A stretch of 64,000 bases of DNA from Clostridiaceae bacterium (lineage in GTDB: Bacteria > Bacillota > Clostridia > Lachnospirales > Lachnospiraceae): NCBI GenBank assembly GCA_910574345.1, contig CAJSZV010000005.1:124001-188000 (forward strand), in the 5' to 3' direction. Positions 42,725-50,913 of this stretch are shown here, one piece after another. The notes beneath the pieces are model-generated. The model did no database searches. It saw only the letters and a program-made list of their open reading frames with translations, and was not told where the DNA came from. Positions within the stretch are counted from its first letter, which is position 1; each line of letters opens with the position of its first letter. The translations under genes and the position numbers were made by a program.

Positions 42725-43402
42725 TTATTCAACATTTATGGAAAATGAACAGTGAGTTTTCCCAAAATCGATATTTCCATAATCAGATGTCATATAAACA
42801 GTAAATTCATAGTAAAAATCTGCAGATAATTTATTTGAGGCGATCGTAGCTTCACTATAGTCTAATTTTGTCTTTACGGAATACGCTGTTGAACTTGGCG
42901 TCAATCTTCTTTTGACAATTACTGGTTTAGTAGCACTCGATATTCTATATGTATTAGGGTCATAAGTAATGGATGCTCGGGCAGTATAATCAACTGTGCA
43001 TGTTAAACCTTTATTATTTTTATCGTATAAAATTTCTACTACACGCTCATCTACGGTTTTGCTTAAATCACTCCGGGTAATACTTTCTTGCACTTCTGTC
43101 ATCACAACTACTTTTTTAATATTATTTTTGCAATATTGTTGTAGAGCGCTTATCTTACCTGAGGTATATAATGGATAGGCAATACTTTTAAAATTAGAGG
43201 TAATATCTTGATTGTTGTAATCATATATTACATATTGCCCGCTTGTTCGCTCTTCTTCCACTTCAAGCGCGTCTCCAACAATTTCAAATAGCGAATTATT
43301 TATCTCGACATCAGAAGGGGTCGCCGCATATGAAATATTTGTATTTATGAGCATTATAGTAACTACTATAAAAGCAAGTAAACATCTTTGAATTTTTTTC
43401 AT
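42725..43402 (-). CDS. Secreted hypothetical protein, paralogue A
   Basis: 225 residues. Signal peptide with LLAFIVVTIMLINT and a likely cut after SYA-A (about 27). No anchor, so released or associated with the wall. It shares with the protein at 43760 the blocks DITSNF, ITRSDLSKTVDERV, ASITYDPNTYRISSATKP and a C-terminal beta-strand region. No family recognised; the end region looks like an immunoglobulin-like or jelly-roll beta domain. I use ATG 43402 (AAAGGA upstream). AT-rich. Confidence 0.7.
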   Translation of the reverse strand: MKKIQRCLLAFIVVTIMLINTNISYAATPSDVEINNSLFEIVGDALEVEEERTSGQYVIYDYNNQDITSNFKSIAYPLYTSGKISALQQYCKNNIKKVVVMTEVQESITRSDLSKTVDERVVEILYDKNNKGLTCTVDYTARASITYDPNTYRISSATKPVIVKRRLTPSSTAYSVKTKLDYSEATIASNKLSADFYYEFTVYMTSDYGNIDFGKTHCSFSINVE

Positions 43403-43759
43403 ATTGTTTACCATTCCTTTCAGTTCTCTTTGAGAATAAATAAGTTTTAAAATATCTGTTGCATTCCTTTTCTAATTTATTTATAATAGTTTAAACAACA
43501 ATACATTAAAGAACACCAGAGAAGGTGTGATAAATCTATTTATTCTTGATTCCGTATTTACATATGTATTTTCAAGCGCAGATGAACTATACCTTAAGCC
43601 TGAATTCTTATCATTAGCACAAACCATGGTTTATTTAGTCACAAAAGAACAAACAATATTACTATTTCTAATCTTGCTGTCTTTCAAGAACTGCCTAACC
43701 CCTAATTTGTATTTACCGAAATGGTACTTTTCTTTTGATTTATTTTCACTATTATCTCT

Positions 43760-44500
43760 CTAATCTGCAGATATTTTAAAACTGTCTGAATATGAACCAT
43801 AACCAAGTGAGACATAATCCATATCCCCGCCACCCAAATTAGCAAATACATTTAATTGATACTTAAATGTAGCAGAATAGCCATTTGCCGCAATAACTGG
43901 AGAAGGACTATATTCATTCTTAGTATATGGGCGTACATCTGGATCCCAATCAACCCAATCAATATTTACTCTTAGTACGGGAGTAGCCGAAGTAATCTTA
44001 TATGTATTAGGATTATATGTAATTGAACCTCTTAAGCGATAATAGACCTTGCCTTCCAACGCTGAACTCGGTACTTGATTCCAACTTGCTCCAGTGATTG
44101 TAACAGCCCGACATTTATGATATACTTCCTCTTCAACAGTTTTCGATAAATCACCAGACCTTGTTATAATTTCAGTACGTTTTATAGCACATGAAACATT
44201 TTGCTCAAATAATTCATATTGCTCTTTAAGTGACATATTTGTTATATCAGTAATAAATTCATTAGTTATATCGTTACCTTCATTATCTATAAATTTATAA
44301 ATTATGGTTCGATTTCCTTCTGATTTATTATGCAAAGTACTCCGCTCATGATTTGGTAAATCCGTAATAAATACACTAAATTTAGTAAGCGACTCTGTTG
44401 ATACTTGAGATTCCGCCATCTCCGATTCGGCAGCAAGTGACGAAAAGGATAAAGTAATGATCATAGATATAGATAACAATACCATCAATATTTTTTTCAT
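43760..44500 (-). CDS. Secreted hypothetical protein, paralogue B
   Basis: 246 residues. Signal peptide (IITLSFSSLAAE; cut about residue 24). Homologous to the protein at 42725 over nearly the whole length: DITNEF, ITRSGDLSKTVEEEV, GSITYNPNTYKITSATP and AANGYSATFKYQLNVF line up with the partner's blocks in the same order. Identity outside these is low, so the duplication is old or the proteins evolve fast. Faces the same way as paralogue A with a 357-base gap. Function unknown. Confidence 0.7.
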   Translation of the reverse strand: MKKILMVLLSISMIITLSFSSLAAESEMAESQVSTESLTKFSVFITDLPNHERSTLHNKSEGNRTIIYKFIDNEGNDITNEFITDITNMSLKEQYELFEQNVSCAIKRTEIITRSGDLSKTVEEEVYHKCRAVTITGASWNQVPSSALEGKVYYRLRGSITYNPNTYKITSATPVLRVNIDWVDWDPDVRPYTKNEYSPSPVIAANGYSATFKYQLNVFANLGGGDMDYVSLGYGSYSDSFKISAD

Positions 44501-45309
44501 ACAACTACACCCCTATTATTTTTTAGATTGTTTAAAAAGTTACATATACCATTTGACACTTCTAAGGTTACATACAAACTGTTTCCATGACTTTCCCTCC
44601 CTCACACTAAAACTTTTTTGTATTCTCTAAATCCTATTATATAGATCCCTTATATTTTAAAAAATATTGAGTTCAGACTATATATGCCCCATTCTAAGAA
44701 AGACAATTTTACAATCACCGTTTAAAGGCTATCCATCTGTAAATAAAACTTAAATGCTATTAAAACCGACTTTATCGATAGCCTCCCTCTTCTAATCGCA
44801 AAAGTCAATACTCTGTTGCCATGCACGAAAGAACTACATACTCATAAGTGATTACCCGCAATTTTCTAACAATTCTCTACATAGCTATAAAAATACCCAT
44901 AATTCGTCTGTTTGTTACAAGTGAAAGCATGTACAAATATACATTTAGAAAGTGAATAAATGTGCAAAACAATATGAACATATAAGTATTATTGTATAAT
45001 TTTACATTGTCTCGTATTTAAGTGATTAGTAGGCACAAATAAATGAACTGGGAGTAAAATAAGAGTTGGATTTTGATACAAGGGTCCTCACGGAACACTG
45101 TAAGTAAAAATAAACATAGACTACATTATTATAGTTGATGAATTCGGGACAATAGTTACTTTTTAATGTTTAACCAGCTATCGAACTCAAGATTCTGAGG
45201 ACTTATCTTCAAGATAATTATATTATATCATACTAAATTATATTTTATTTTATCATGTATTTATAATTATGTCAACATATCGTTCAAAATATTCGGCAAA
45301 TATTCCCGT
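44501..45309. other. AT-rich gene-free stretch
   Basis: About 800 bases with stops in all frames. I see no gene, tRNA or clear repeat. It may carry decayed remnants between the secreted-protein pair and the insertion sequence. The upstream promoter for 44500 must lie at its left end. Confidence 0.5.
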
Positions 45310-45490
45310 CCCGTCTTCCGTCGAAGTACTAGGAATGTTCCGGAGTTTTTGCTCCGCCCCTTTCAGCATTGTTCCCCTCAATACCTTAAAAACGCCTATA
45401 CCCGTCTTCCGTCGAAGTACTAGGAATGTTCCGGAGTTTTTGCTCCGCCCCTTTCAGCATTGTTCCCCTCAATACTTTAAAAACGCCTAT
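45310..45490 (+). repeat. 91-base direct repeat, two copies, at the left end of the insertion sequence
   Basis: Copy one 45310-45400, copy two 45401-45490; they differ by one base (ACCTTAAA versus ACTTTAAA). Each begins CCCGTCTTCCGTCG, which matches the inverted right end of the element. So the element has two left ends in tandem. Confidence 0.85.
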
Positions 45491-47388
45491 ATTTACAAGA
45501 AAAATCTTTGCCCTTTCAGGGCCTTTTTTTATTGAAAAAATTTTTGGGATATGTTATAATAATAGTACTTTATAGCACTCTGTCAGGGGGGCGATTATGG
45601 CATACTATTTAAGAAGAGAAAAGAAGAAAAAAGGAACTTATTTACAGATGTACGAATCCCACTGGGATAAAGAAAAGAAACAGCCTCGTTCTAAAAGTGT
45701 CATGGCTTTTGGTTATGTGAACGATCTCATCTCCGACGAGATCCCAGATCCTATCGCTTATTACACAGACTTTGTGAACAGAAAAAATGAAGAGCGTACG
45801 GCTGCTCTCGCAGAGGAAACCCGTCCGCGCGCTTTTGCTTCTCCTGTAGAATACAATCTTGGGCACTTCCTCCTCCACACGCTTATGGAAGAATTAAACG
45901 TCAAGGAAGTCATTGATATCCTGGCTTCTCAAATGCGGTTTCAATTCAAGGTCTACGATATGATGGCACAGCTCATCTTTGCCAGGGTTATTTTCCCCTG
46001 CTCCAAAGCCAAAACGGTTTCCTCTGTTTTTCCGCACCTTTACAACAGTTTTCCTATTTCGGAAGATCAGGTTTATGACGGCCTTTCCTTCATCGGAGCT
46101 TCCTACAAAAAATACATAGAACTCTTTAACCACTGCTATGAACAACACTACAAAAGAGACTTTAGCAAGGTATTTTTTGATTGCACGAATTATTACTTTG
46201 AAATCGACCTTCCCTGTGGGGACAAGCAAAAAGGTCCCTCCAAGGAAAATAAGCACGACCCGATTATCGGGCAGGCTCTTCTCCTGGATGCAGACCTTGT
46301 GCCTCTGGCTATGCAGATGTATCCGGGAAATCAATCCGAAAAACCCTACATCCGAAAGATCATTGAGGAAATGAAAAACCGGTATCAGATTTCCGGCAAG
46401 ACCATCCAGGTCGCAGATAAAGGGCTCAATTGTGCCAGAAATATCTATGCTGCCGTAAAAGAAGCGAAGGACGGGTATATTTTTTCAAAATCCATACATG
46501 GCAGGAACCTAAGTGAGAAGGAGAAGCTATGGGTGGTATTAGAAAATGATAAAAATACATGGAAGAATTATACGGATAAAGAGGGAAAACTCTTATACCG
46601 CCTCAAATCCTGTGTGGATACCTTTTCCTATCAGTTCAAAGAAACAGATCCTGAAACCGGAGAAGAACTTGTAACGGCTTTCTCAGTACGTGAAAAAAGG
46701 ATCGTCTCTTACAATCCAGCGCTGGCAAAAAAGCAAAAAGCTGAGATTTTGAAAATGGCAGACAAGGCTTCTAATTATACAACTTATAAAGCGATGACCC
46801 GGGAAGAATTAGGGGATTGTGCAAAATATGTAAAAATAATCAACAAGGATCAAAATGGAAAGAAGATCAAACCTGTTATCGAAATTGACCAGAAAAAGCT
46901 AAATGAAGATTTAAAATATGCGGGATATAACCTTATGGTTACATCAGAATTGGACATGGAGCCGCTTCAGGTTTACCAAACCTATCACAGTTTATGGAAG
47001 ATCGAAGAATCCTTCCGAATTACAAAGTCCTATCTGGATGCACGTCCGGTTTATGTGCAAAAAAAAGAAACAATCTACGGGCATTTTTTAATCTGCTACC
47101 TTAGCTTGTTTCTTTTAAGGGTAATAGAAATCAAAGTTTTCAAAAACAAAATCAATTCCTATGATCTGATCAACTTTATCCGCGACTTCCGGGGTGTAAG
47201 AGGGGGAGATGGTGTCTACATCAATATATCCAGAAACCAGGCTGTCAATGAAAAGGTCAAAGAACTGACTGGATTGGCAAATCTGGATGCACTGTATTTA
47301 TCTGAAAAAGAAGTAGACAATCTCTTCAAAAACCGTATACTACTTGACTCCTGAGTACTAGGTTTTGAGAGAAACGACGGAAGTCAGG
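45401..47388 (+). mobile_element. IS1634-family insertion sequence
   Basis: One long transposase gene between imperfect terminal inverted repeats: left CCCGTCTTCCGTCG (45401-45414; also at 45310) and right, read inwards, CCTGACTTCCGTCG (47388-47375). Internal left-end features are a short terminator (GCCCT-TTC-AGGGC plus T-run, 45510-45530), which would shield the transposase from outside transcription, and the promoter TTGAAA-17-TATAAT (45532-45560). No target-site duplication is obvious, whichever left end is used. Lies just outside tRNA-Lys. Confidence 0.8.
45597..47354 (+). CDS. IS1634-family DDE transposase
   Basis: 585 residues, full length and uninterrupted. DDE residues are probably Asp in VFFDCTNYYFE (about 196), Asp in IQVADKGLN (about 278) and Glu in WKIEESFRITKSYL (about 470), followed by the family's LLRVIE helix. 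GGGGGGCG precedes ATG 45597 and the promoter has a 17-base spacer, so the copy may be active. Confidence 0.92.
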   Translation: MAYYLRREKKKKGTYLQMYESHWDKEKKQPRSKSVMAFGYVNDLISDEIPDPIAYYTDFVNRKNEERTAALAEETRPRAFASPVEYNLGHFLLHTLMEELNVKEVIDILASQMRFQFKVYDMMAQLIFARVIFPCSKAKTVSSVFPHLYNSFPISEDQVYDGLSFIGASYKKYIELFNHCYEQHYKRDFSKVFFDCTNYYFEIDLPCGDKQKGPSKENKHDPIIGQALLLDADLVPLAMQMYPGNQSEKPYIRKIIEEMKNRYQISGKTIQVADKGLNCARNIYAAVKEAKDGYIFSKSIHGRNLSEKEKLWVVLENDKNTWKNYTDKEGKLLYRLKSCVDTFSYQFKETDPETGEELVTAFSVREKRIVSYNPALAKKQKAEILKMADKASNYTTYKAMTREELGDCAKYVKIINKDQNGKKIKPVIEIDQKKLNEDLKYAGYNLMVTSELDMEPLQVYQTYHSLWKIEESFRITKSYLDARPVYVQKKETIYGHFLICYLSLFLLRVIEIKVFKNKINSYDLINFIRDFRGVRGGDGVYINISRNQAVNEKVKELTGLANLDALYLSEKEVDNLFKNRILLDS

Positions 47389-47487
47389 TAACATTATAAG
47401 GCCGATCATTAAAATTGTCAAGACCTGAATGAAAAAAAGCACCGGCCCCGATGCTTCGCTTCATTCCATCAAAACCAGTACTTTCAC

Positions 47488-47560
47488 TGCGCCTTCAGGG
47501 ACTCGAACCCTGGACAAATAGATTAAGAGTCTACTGCTCTACCAACTGAGCTAAAGGCGC
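47488..47560 (-). tRNA. tRNA-Lys (anticodon CTT)
   Basis: 73-base cloverleaf: acceptor GCGCCTT/AAGGCGC, D-loop AGTTGGTA, anticodon loop CTCTTAA giving CTT, T-loop GTTCGAGTC. The 3' CCA is not encoded. Confidence 0.95.
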
Positions 47561-47597
47561 TTTTCTGTAATATATAATGCTTTAAACGACACGCACT

Positions 47598-47626
47598 ATT
47601 CTATCCTATCTATTTGCACTTGTCAA
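47598..47626 (-). promoter_or_regulatory. Promoter of tRNA-Lys
   Basis: On the minus strand TTGACA (47626-47621), 17 bases, TAGAAT (47603-47598), 38 bases before the tRNA. Confidence 0.7.
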
Positions 47627-47654
47627 CCCTTTTTTACAAAATTTTCTATGGTTC

Positions 47655-47705
47655 GCGGAGGGCATCTTCCTGGCCGGCACAGCCGGGCTGGAAGATGCCC
47701 TCCGC
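47655..47705 (-). terminator. Very strong hairpin after trxA
   Basis: A perfect 16-base stem (47655-47670 with 47690-47705) topped by a GC-rich inner stem (GCCGGC/GCCGGG). The minus-strand sequence after it (GAACCATAGAAAATTTTG) lacks an immediate U-tract. It probably protects or ends the trxA message. Confidence 0.6.
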
Positions 47706-47736
47706 AAACCGCAGCACACTGACAGAACATCCCCTC

Positions 47737-48054
47737 TTACAGGGTCTCTTCTATAGCTGCCACAAGATTTCTTTTGTCCTGCATGCCGACCATCTTTTTC
47801 ACTGCTTTTCCGCCTTTGAATACAATAAACGTAGGAATGGACATTACGCCGTATTCCATTGCAATATCCTGATTATCATCCGTGTTGATCTTTCCAACCT
47901 TTACTTTTCCCTCATATTCCTGCGCCAGCGCTTCCACCACCGGTCCCATGGCTTTGCATGGACCGCACCAGTCCGCATAAAAATCCACCAATACCGGAAC
48001 ATCCGCCTGATATACCTCGGTTTCAAAATTACTGCCTGTAAACTGCATTGCCAT
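47737..48054 (-). CDS. trxA: Thioredoxin
   Basis: 105 residues with DFYADWCGPCKAMGP (active-site Cys about 32 and 35) and the cis-Pro loop MSIPTF. A cytoplasmic disulfide reductase. Downstream of a 48-residue protein and trmB on the same strand. GGAGGGG lies upstream of the ATG. Confidence 0.95.
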   Translation of the reverse strand: MAMQFTGSNFETEVYQADVPVLVDFYADWCGPCKAMGPVVEALAQEYEGKVKVGKINTDDNQDIAMEYGVMSIPTFIVFKGGKAVKKMVGMQDKRNLVAAIEETL

Positions 48055-48072
48055 ATTTACCCCTCCTGGTAT

Positions 48073-48219
48073 TTATTTATTTTTTTTCTTCCCGCCGTCT
48101 TTTAATACTTTCTCGGCTTCTTTCAATGATTTCTGCCACCTGATCACCTGCCTGTTCAGCTCTGTCTTATCACAGGTAGCCTGCTGCAGTTTCTTTATTA
48201 TGGTATCTTTCATTGCCAT
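48073..48219 (-). CDS. Small basic helical protein (48 residues)
   Basis: Begins MAMKDTIIKKLQQ and ends in a lysine-rich tail (GGKKKNK). GGTGAG lies upstream of the ATG. Predicted to be one long amphipathic helix. It lies 18 bases before trxA on the same strand and 50 bases after trmB. Not recognised; coding is supported by the start site and close packing only. Confidence 0.55.
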   Translation of the reverse strand: MAMKDTIIKKLQQATCDKTELNRQVIRWQKSLKEAEKVLKDGGKKKNK

Positions 48220-48269
48220 GGGTCTCACCCCATATCCGCTTTCTATTAAGATACGCAGCTTTTGCGCTT

Positions 48270-48929
48270 CTATTCCGCTGTCCGCTTTTTTTCTCTACCT
48301 GCAATAAGCTTGCAGATGGGTTTGCCCTCTGATGAAAACTTTGTCTCATACTCAGTCATTATATTGCCCTCTGCCCATGGGCTGTGATGGAGATCAAAGG
48401 TGTGCATCTTTACTGTCCATCCGGCTTTTGGTATGGATTCCAAGGAATACTCAAATAAATCCCTGTTGTCAGTCTTAAACTCCATGACACCGCCGCTTTT
48501 TAGAATCTTTTCGTAAACCGCCAGAAACTGCGGTGAAGTCAGCCGTCTTTTGGCGTGGCGGTCTTTTGGCCATGGATCAGAAAAATTCAGATAGATCCTG
48601 TCCGCCTCACCTGTTCCAAAAATATCCGCCAGGATCCTGGCGTCTTCCCGCATAAACCACAGGTTAGAGAGTTCTCTCATACCCTCCCTTTTCTGAATCG
48701 CCTTCAAAAGCACGCTGGAATACATCTCGATGCCCACATAATTAATACCAGGGTTCAATGCCGCAAGTTCCATAATGAATTTCCCTTTTCCCATACCAAT
48801 TTCTATATGGATAGGATTTTCATTGCCAAACTTGTCCGACCAGTGTCCTTTATAAGCCTGCGGGGTCTGAACTACCCATGGGCTTTCTGCAATCTGTTCT
48901 TCTGCTCCGGGAATATGACGCAATCTCAT
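48270..48929 (-). CDS. trmB: tRNA (guanine-N7-)-methyltransferase
   Basis: 219 residues. SAM-binding IEIGMGKGKFI (about 46-56), NFSDPWPKDRHAKRR (about 117-131) and the late TDNRDLFEYS (about 153-162) are TrmB signatures. It makes m7G46 in tRNA. I use ATG 48929 because family members begin MRLR and GGAGG is upstream; the frame starts at 48953. Confidence 0.95.
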   Translation of the reverse strand: MRLRHIPGAEEQIAESPWVVQTPQAYKGHWSDKFGNENPIHIEIGMGKGKFIMELAALNPGINYVGIEMYSSVLLKAIQKREGMRELSNLWFMREDARILADIFGTGEADRIYLNFSDPWPKDRHAKRRLTSPQFLAVYEKILKSGGVMEFKTDNRDLFEYSLESIPKAGWTVKMHTFDLHHSPWAEGNIMTEYETKFSSEGKPICKLIAGREKKRTAE

Positions 48930-49110
48930 AGATGTTCTTCCTCCGAAAATCATTGTCCTTTCATTCTATCACCCAAATACCGGCATTTCAAGTTTTTTGG
49001 CGCTGTAGGACTCATTCTTTTTATTTTTTTCTTACAATGTAAAATTTTAGGTGCATTAATTGTCGAAAACTAGTATAATGAGATTAATCGAACTGACAAA
49101 GGAGGATTTT

Positions 49111-50058
49111 ATGGCAATGTCAGATATTACCAGCACATGGGAGAATATACGTCGGGGTGTCAAAGATGCGGAACTGCTGATCGGCGAAAAAAAGTACAAT
49201 ATGTCCATGATAAAGTCCCGGCAGGTTTTGGAGCTCATGATTCATTATCTGTGTGATAACGCATCCATTTCCGAAAGTGACCTGGCCTCTTCCATTGATG
49301 TGCTTTACGAAGAGGAGTGGATCAGCAAAACCACCTGCGAGCATTACCATAAGATTCGTATGCTTGGCAACAAAGCTGTCCATGAAGGCAATGATAACGG
49401 TTATGACGCCAATCAGGCCTACCATCTGCTTTCCCAGGAGGTGTACATCTTTGCCAATGACTATAAGTCAAAGCGAAGCCGTTCATCCGGCGGGAATGCA
49501 GGAAGCCGCTCAGGCAGCCGGCCTTCTGCCGCAAGGTCCTCTAATTCAAGAGATTCCGGACGCCGGACACCTTCCGGCAGGTCCTCAGGCTCCAGAAATT
49601 CAAGCAGGCGCACATCAGCCAGCCGCAGTGCCAAAAGCAGACGCCGCCAGCCGGCCAGCGGCTTTTCCGTCTCTCCCACAGACCTGATTCGCCTTGGCCT
49701 TATTTTGGCAGTCCTCGTTGTTATTATTTTTGCCGTCCGTCTGCTTAAGCCTAAGGAGACGGAACAGGAGACGGAAACCTCCAGCACACCTGCGGCCACC
49801 ACCATGGTTCCGGAGACCTTTCCTACCACCCAGGCCCCTCCTGTGGAGACTATGGCAGAGACTACGCCCGCCCCTGTATATAAGACTTCCGATACGCTGA
49901 ATGTCCGTTCCGAACCCTCTACGGCCGGAACCAAATTAGGACTTTTGGAAGCAGGAACCATCGTCGATTATGTGGAAGACTATGATGATGAGTGGACGAT
50001 TATCAATTACAATGGGGCTGAAGCCTATGTATCCAGTCAATATCTTGTCCATGATTAA
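49111..50058 (+). CDS. DUF4145 protein with membrane helix and C-terminal SH3 domain
   Basis: 315 residues. Residues 1-115 form a helical DUF4145-like domain (KSRQVLELMIHYLC, HKIRMLGNKAVHEG). Then a long Ser/Arg-rich basic linker (about 125-205), a membrane helix (LGLILAVLVVIIFAV, about 210), a Thr/Pro-rich extracellular stretch and a bacterial SH3 domain (SDTLNVRSEPSTAGTKLG-like; core LNVRSEPS). The SH3 would bind peptidoglycan outside while DUF4145 works inside. DUF4145 often accompanies restriction or toxin proteins, but none is near. AAGGAGG precedes ATG 49111. Single gene with a terminator. Confidence 0.8.
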   Translation: MAMSDITSTWENIRRGVKDAELLIGEKKYNMSMIKSRQVLELMIHYLCDNASISESDLASSIDVLYEEEWISKTTCEHYHKIRMLGNKAVHEGNDNGYDANQAYHLLSQEVYIFANDYKSKRSRSSGGNAGSRSGSRPSAARSSNSRDSGRRTPSGRSSGSRNSSRRTSASRSAKSRRRQPASGFSVSPTDLIRLGLILAVLVVIIFAVRLLKPKETEQETETSSTPAATTMVPETFPTTQAPPVETMAETTPAPVYKTSDTLNVRSEPSTAGTKLGLLEAGTIVDYVEDYDDEWTIINYNGAEAYVSSQYLVHD

Positions 50059-50072
50059 TCTTTTTTGACCCT

Positions 50073-50106
50073 AAAACGCAGGAAATCTGAATCTTTCCTG
50101 CGTTTT
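50073..50106 (+). terminator. Terminator after the SH3 protein gene
   Basis: AAAACGCAGGAAA (50073-50085) and TTTCCTGCGTTTT (50094-50106) form a 13-base stem ending in T. Confidence 0.85.
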
Positions 50107-50205
50107 ATGCTGTATTTTACCATCTTACCTCTTGTTTCCCGCCTCACATTATAATATAATTCCAGTACAGTCTTTCATCATGAAACTTGAAATGGGGTGT
50201 TCTCT

Positions 50206-50907
50206 ATGAAATATATTCATTATATCCTTGGTATTTTATTTGCCTTTTGCCTCATAACCTCCCTTCTTATCACTTCCGTGGAGGCTGTGGCTTACTGGAC
50301 GCCGGGATATTACGAAAAAGAATACACAAAATATAATGTAACAGCCGATGTTCATATGGAGATGGATGAGCTTCTCAAGGTAACCCATGAGATGATGGCT
50401 TATTTAAGAGGCAGCCGGGAAGACCTTCATGTTCCTGCCATTGTCAGCGGTCAGTCCAGAGAATTTTTTAATGAGAGGGAAATCGCCCATATGGAAGATG
50501 TGAGGAAGCTTTTCATAGGAGGCCTGATGGTTCGCCGCATCTGCATTGCTGCTGCCTGTCTCTGTCTGCTCCTTCTGGTTTTTATGAAGGCCGAAGTGGG
50601 AAAAATCCTCCCCCGATCCATCTGTGCAGGCACAGCTTTGTTTTTCGCCCTTGTCTGCGGCCTGGCCGGATTGATATCCACAAACTTTACGAAGTATTTC
50701 GTGATTTTCCACCATATATTCTTTGACAATGACCTTTGGATTTTAAATCCCGAAACCGATCTGCTGATCAATATTGTGCCGGAGCCCTTTTTCATGGATA
50801 CCGCTGCACGGATTGCTCTGGTATTTGCCGGTTCTGTATTAATCATATTTATCCTGTGCCTTTTCCTGCTTTACCGCAGCCGCACAGCCAGACATAAGGG
50901 AGATTAA
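50206..50907 (+). CDS. DUF1461 / TIGR01906 integral membrane protein
   Basis: 233 residues, four membrane helices with a large extracellular loop after the first (Tyr-rich, TPGYYEKEYTKYNV then a HMEMDELLKVTHEMMAYL motif and the HMEDVRKLF block). This matches the TIGR01906 family, of unknown function, frequent in Firmicutes. Six bases before the carboxypeptidase gene. Confidence 0.82.
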   Translation: MKYIHYILGILFAFCLITSLLITSVEAVAYWTPGYYEKEYTKYNVTADVHMEMDELLKVTHEMMAYLRGSREDLHVPAIVSGQSREFFNEREIAHMEDVRKLFIGGLMVRRICIAAACLCLLLLVFMKAEVGKILPRSICAGTALFFALVCGLAGLISTNFTKYFVIFHHIFFDNDLWILNPETDLLINIVPEPFFMDTAARIALVFAGSVLIIFILCLFLLYRSRTARHKGD

Positions 50908-50913
50908 AAACCC

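Noticed and set aside
43527-43763. A 78-codon plus-strand frame between the two secreted paralogues
   Set aside because: No ribosome site, composition follows the local AT bias, and the predicted protein is only a run of Phe/Leu-rich codons.
45310-45490. Possible CRISPR array
   Set aside because: Only two adjacent 91-base copies without spacers, and they match the ends of the insertion sequence. No other CRISPR-like pattern was found in the window.
45269-45535. An 88-codon frame over the 91-base direct repeats
   Set aside because: It simply reads through two copies of an insertion-sequence end, giving a repeated peptide; no ribosome site.
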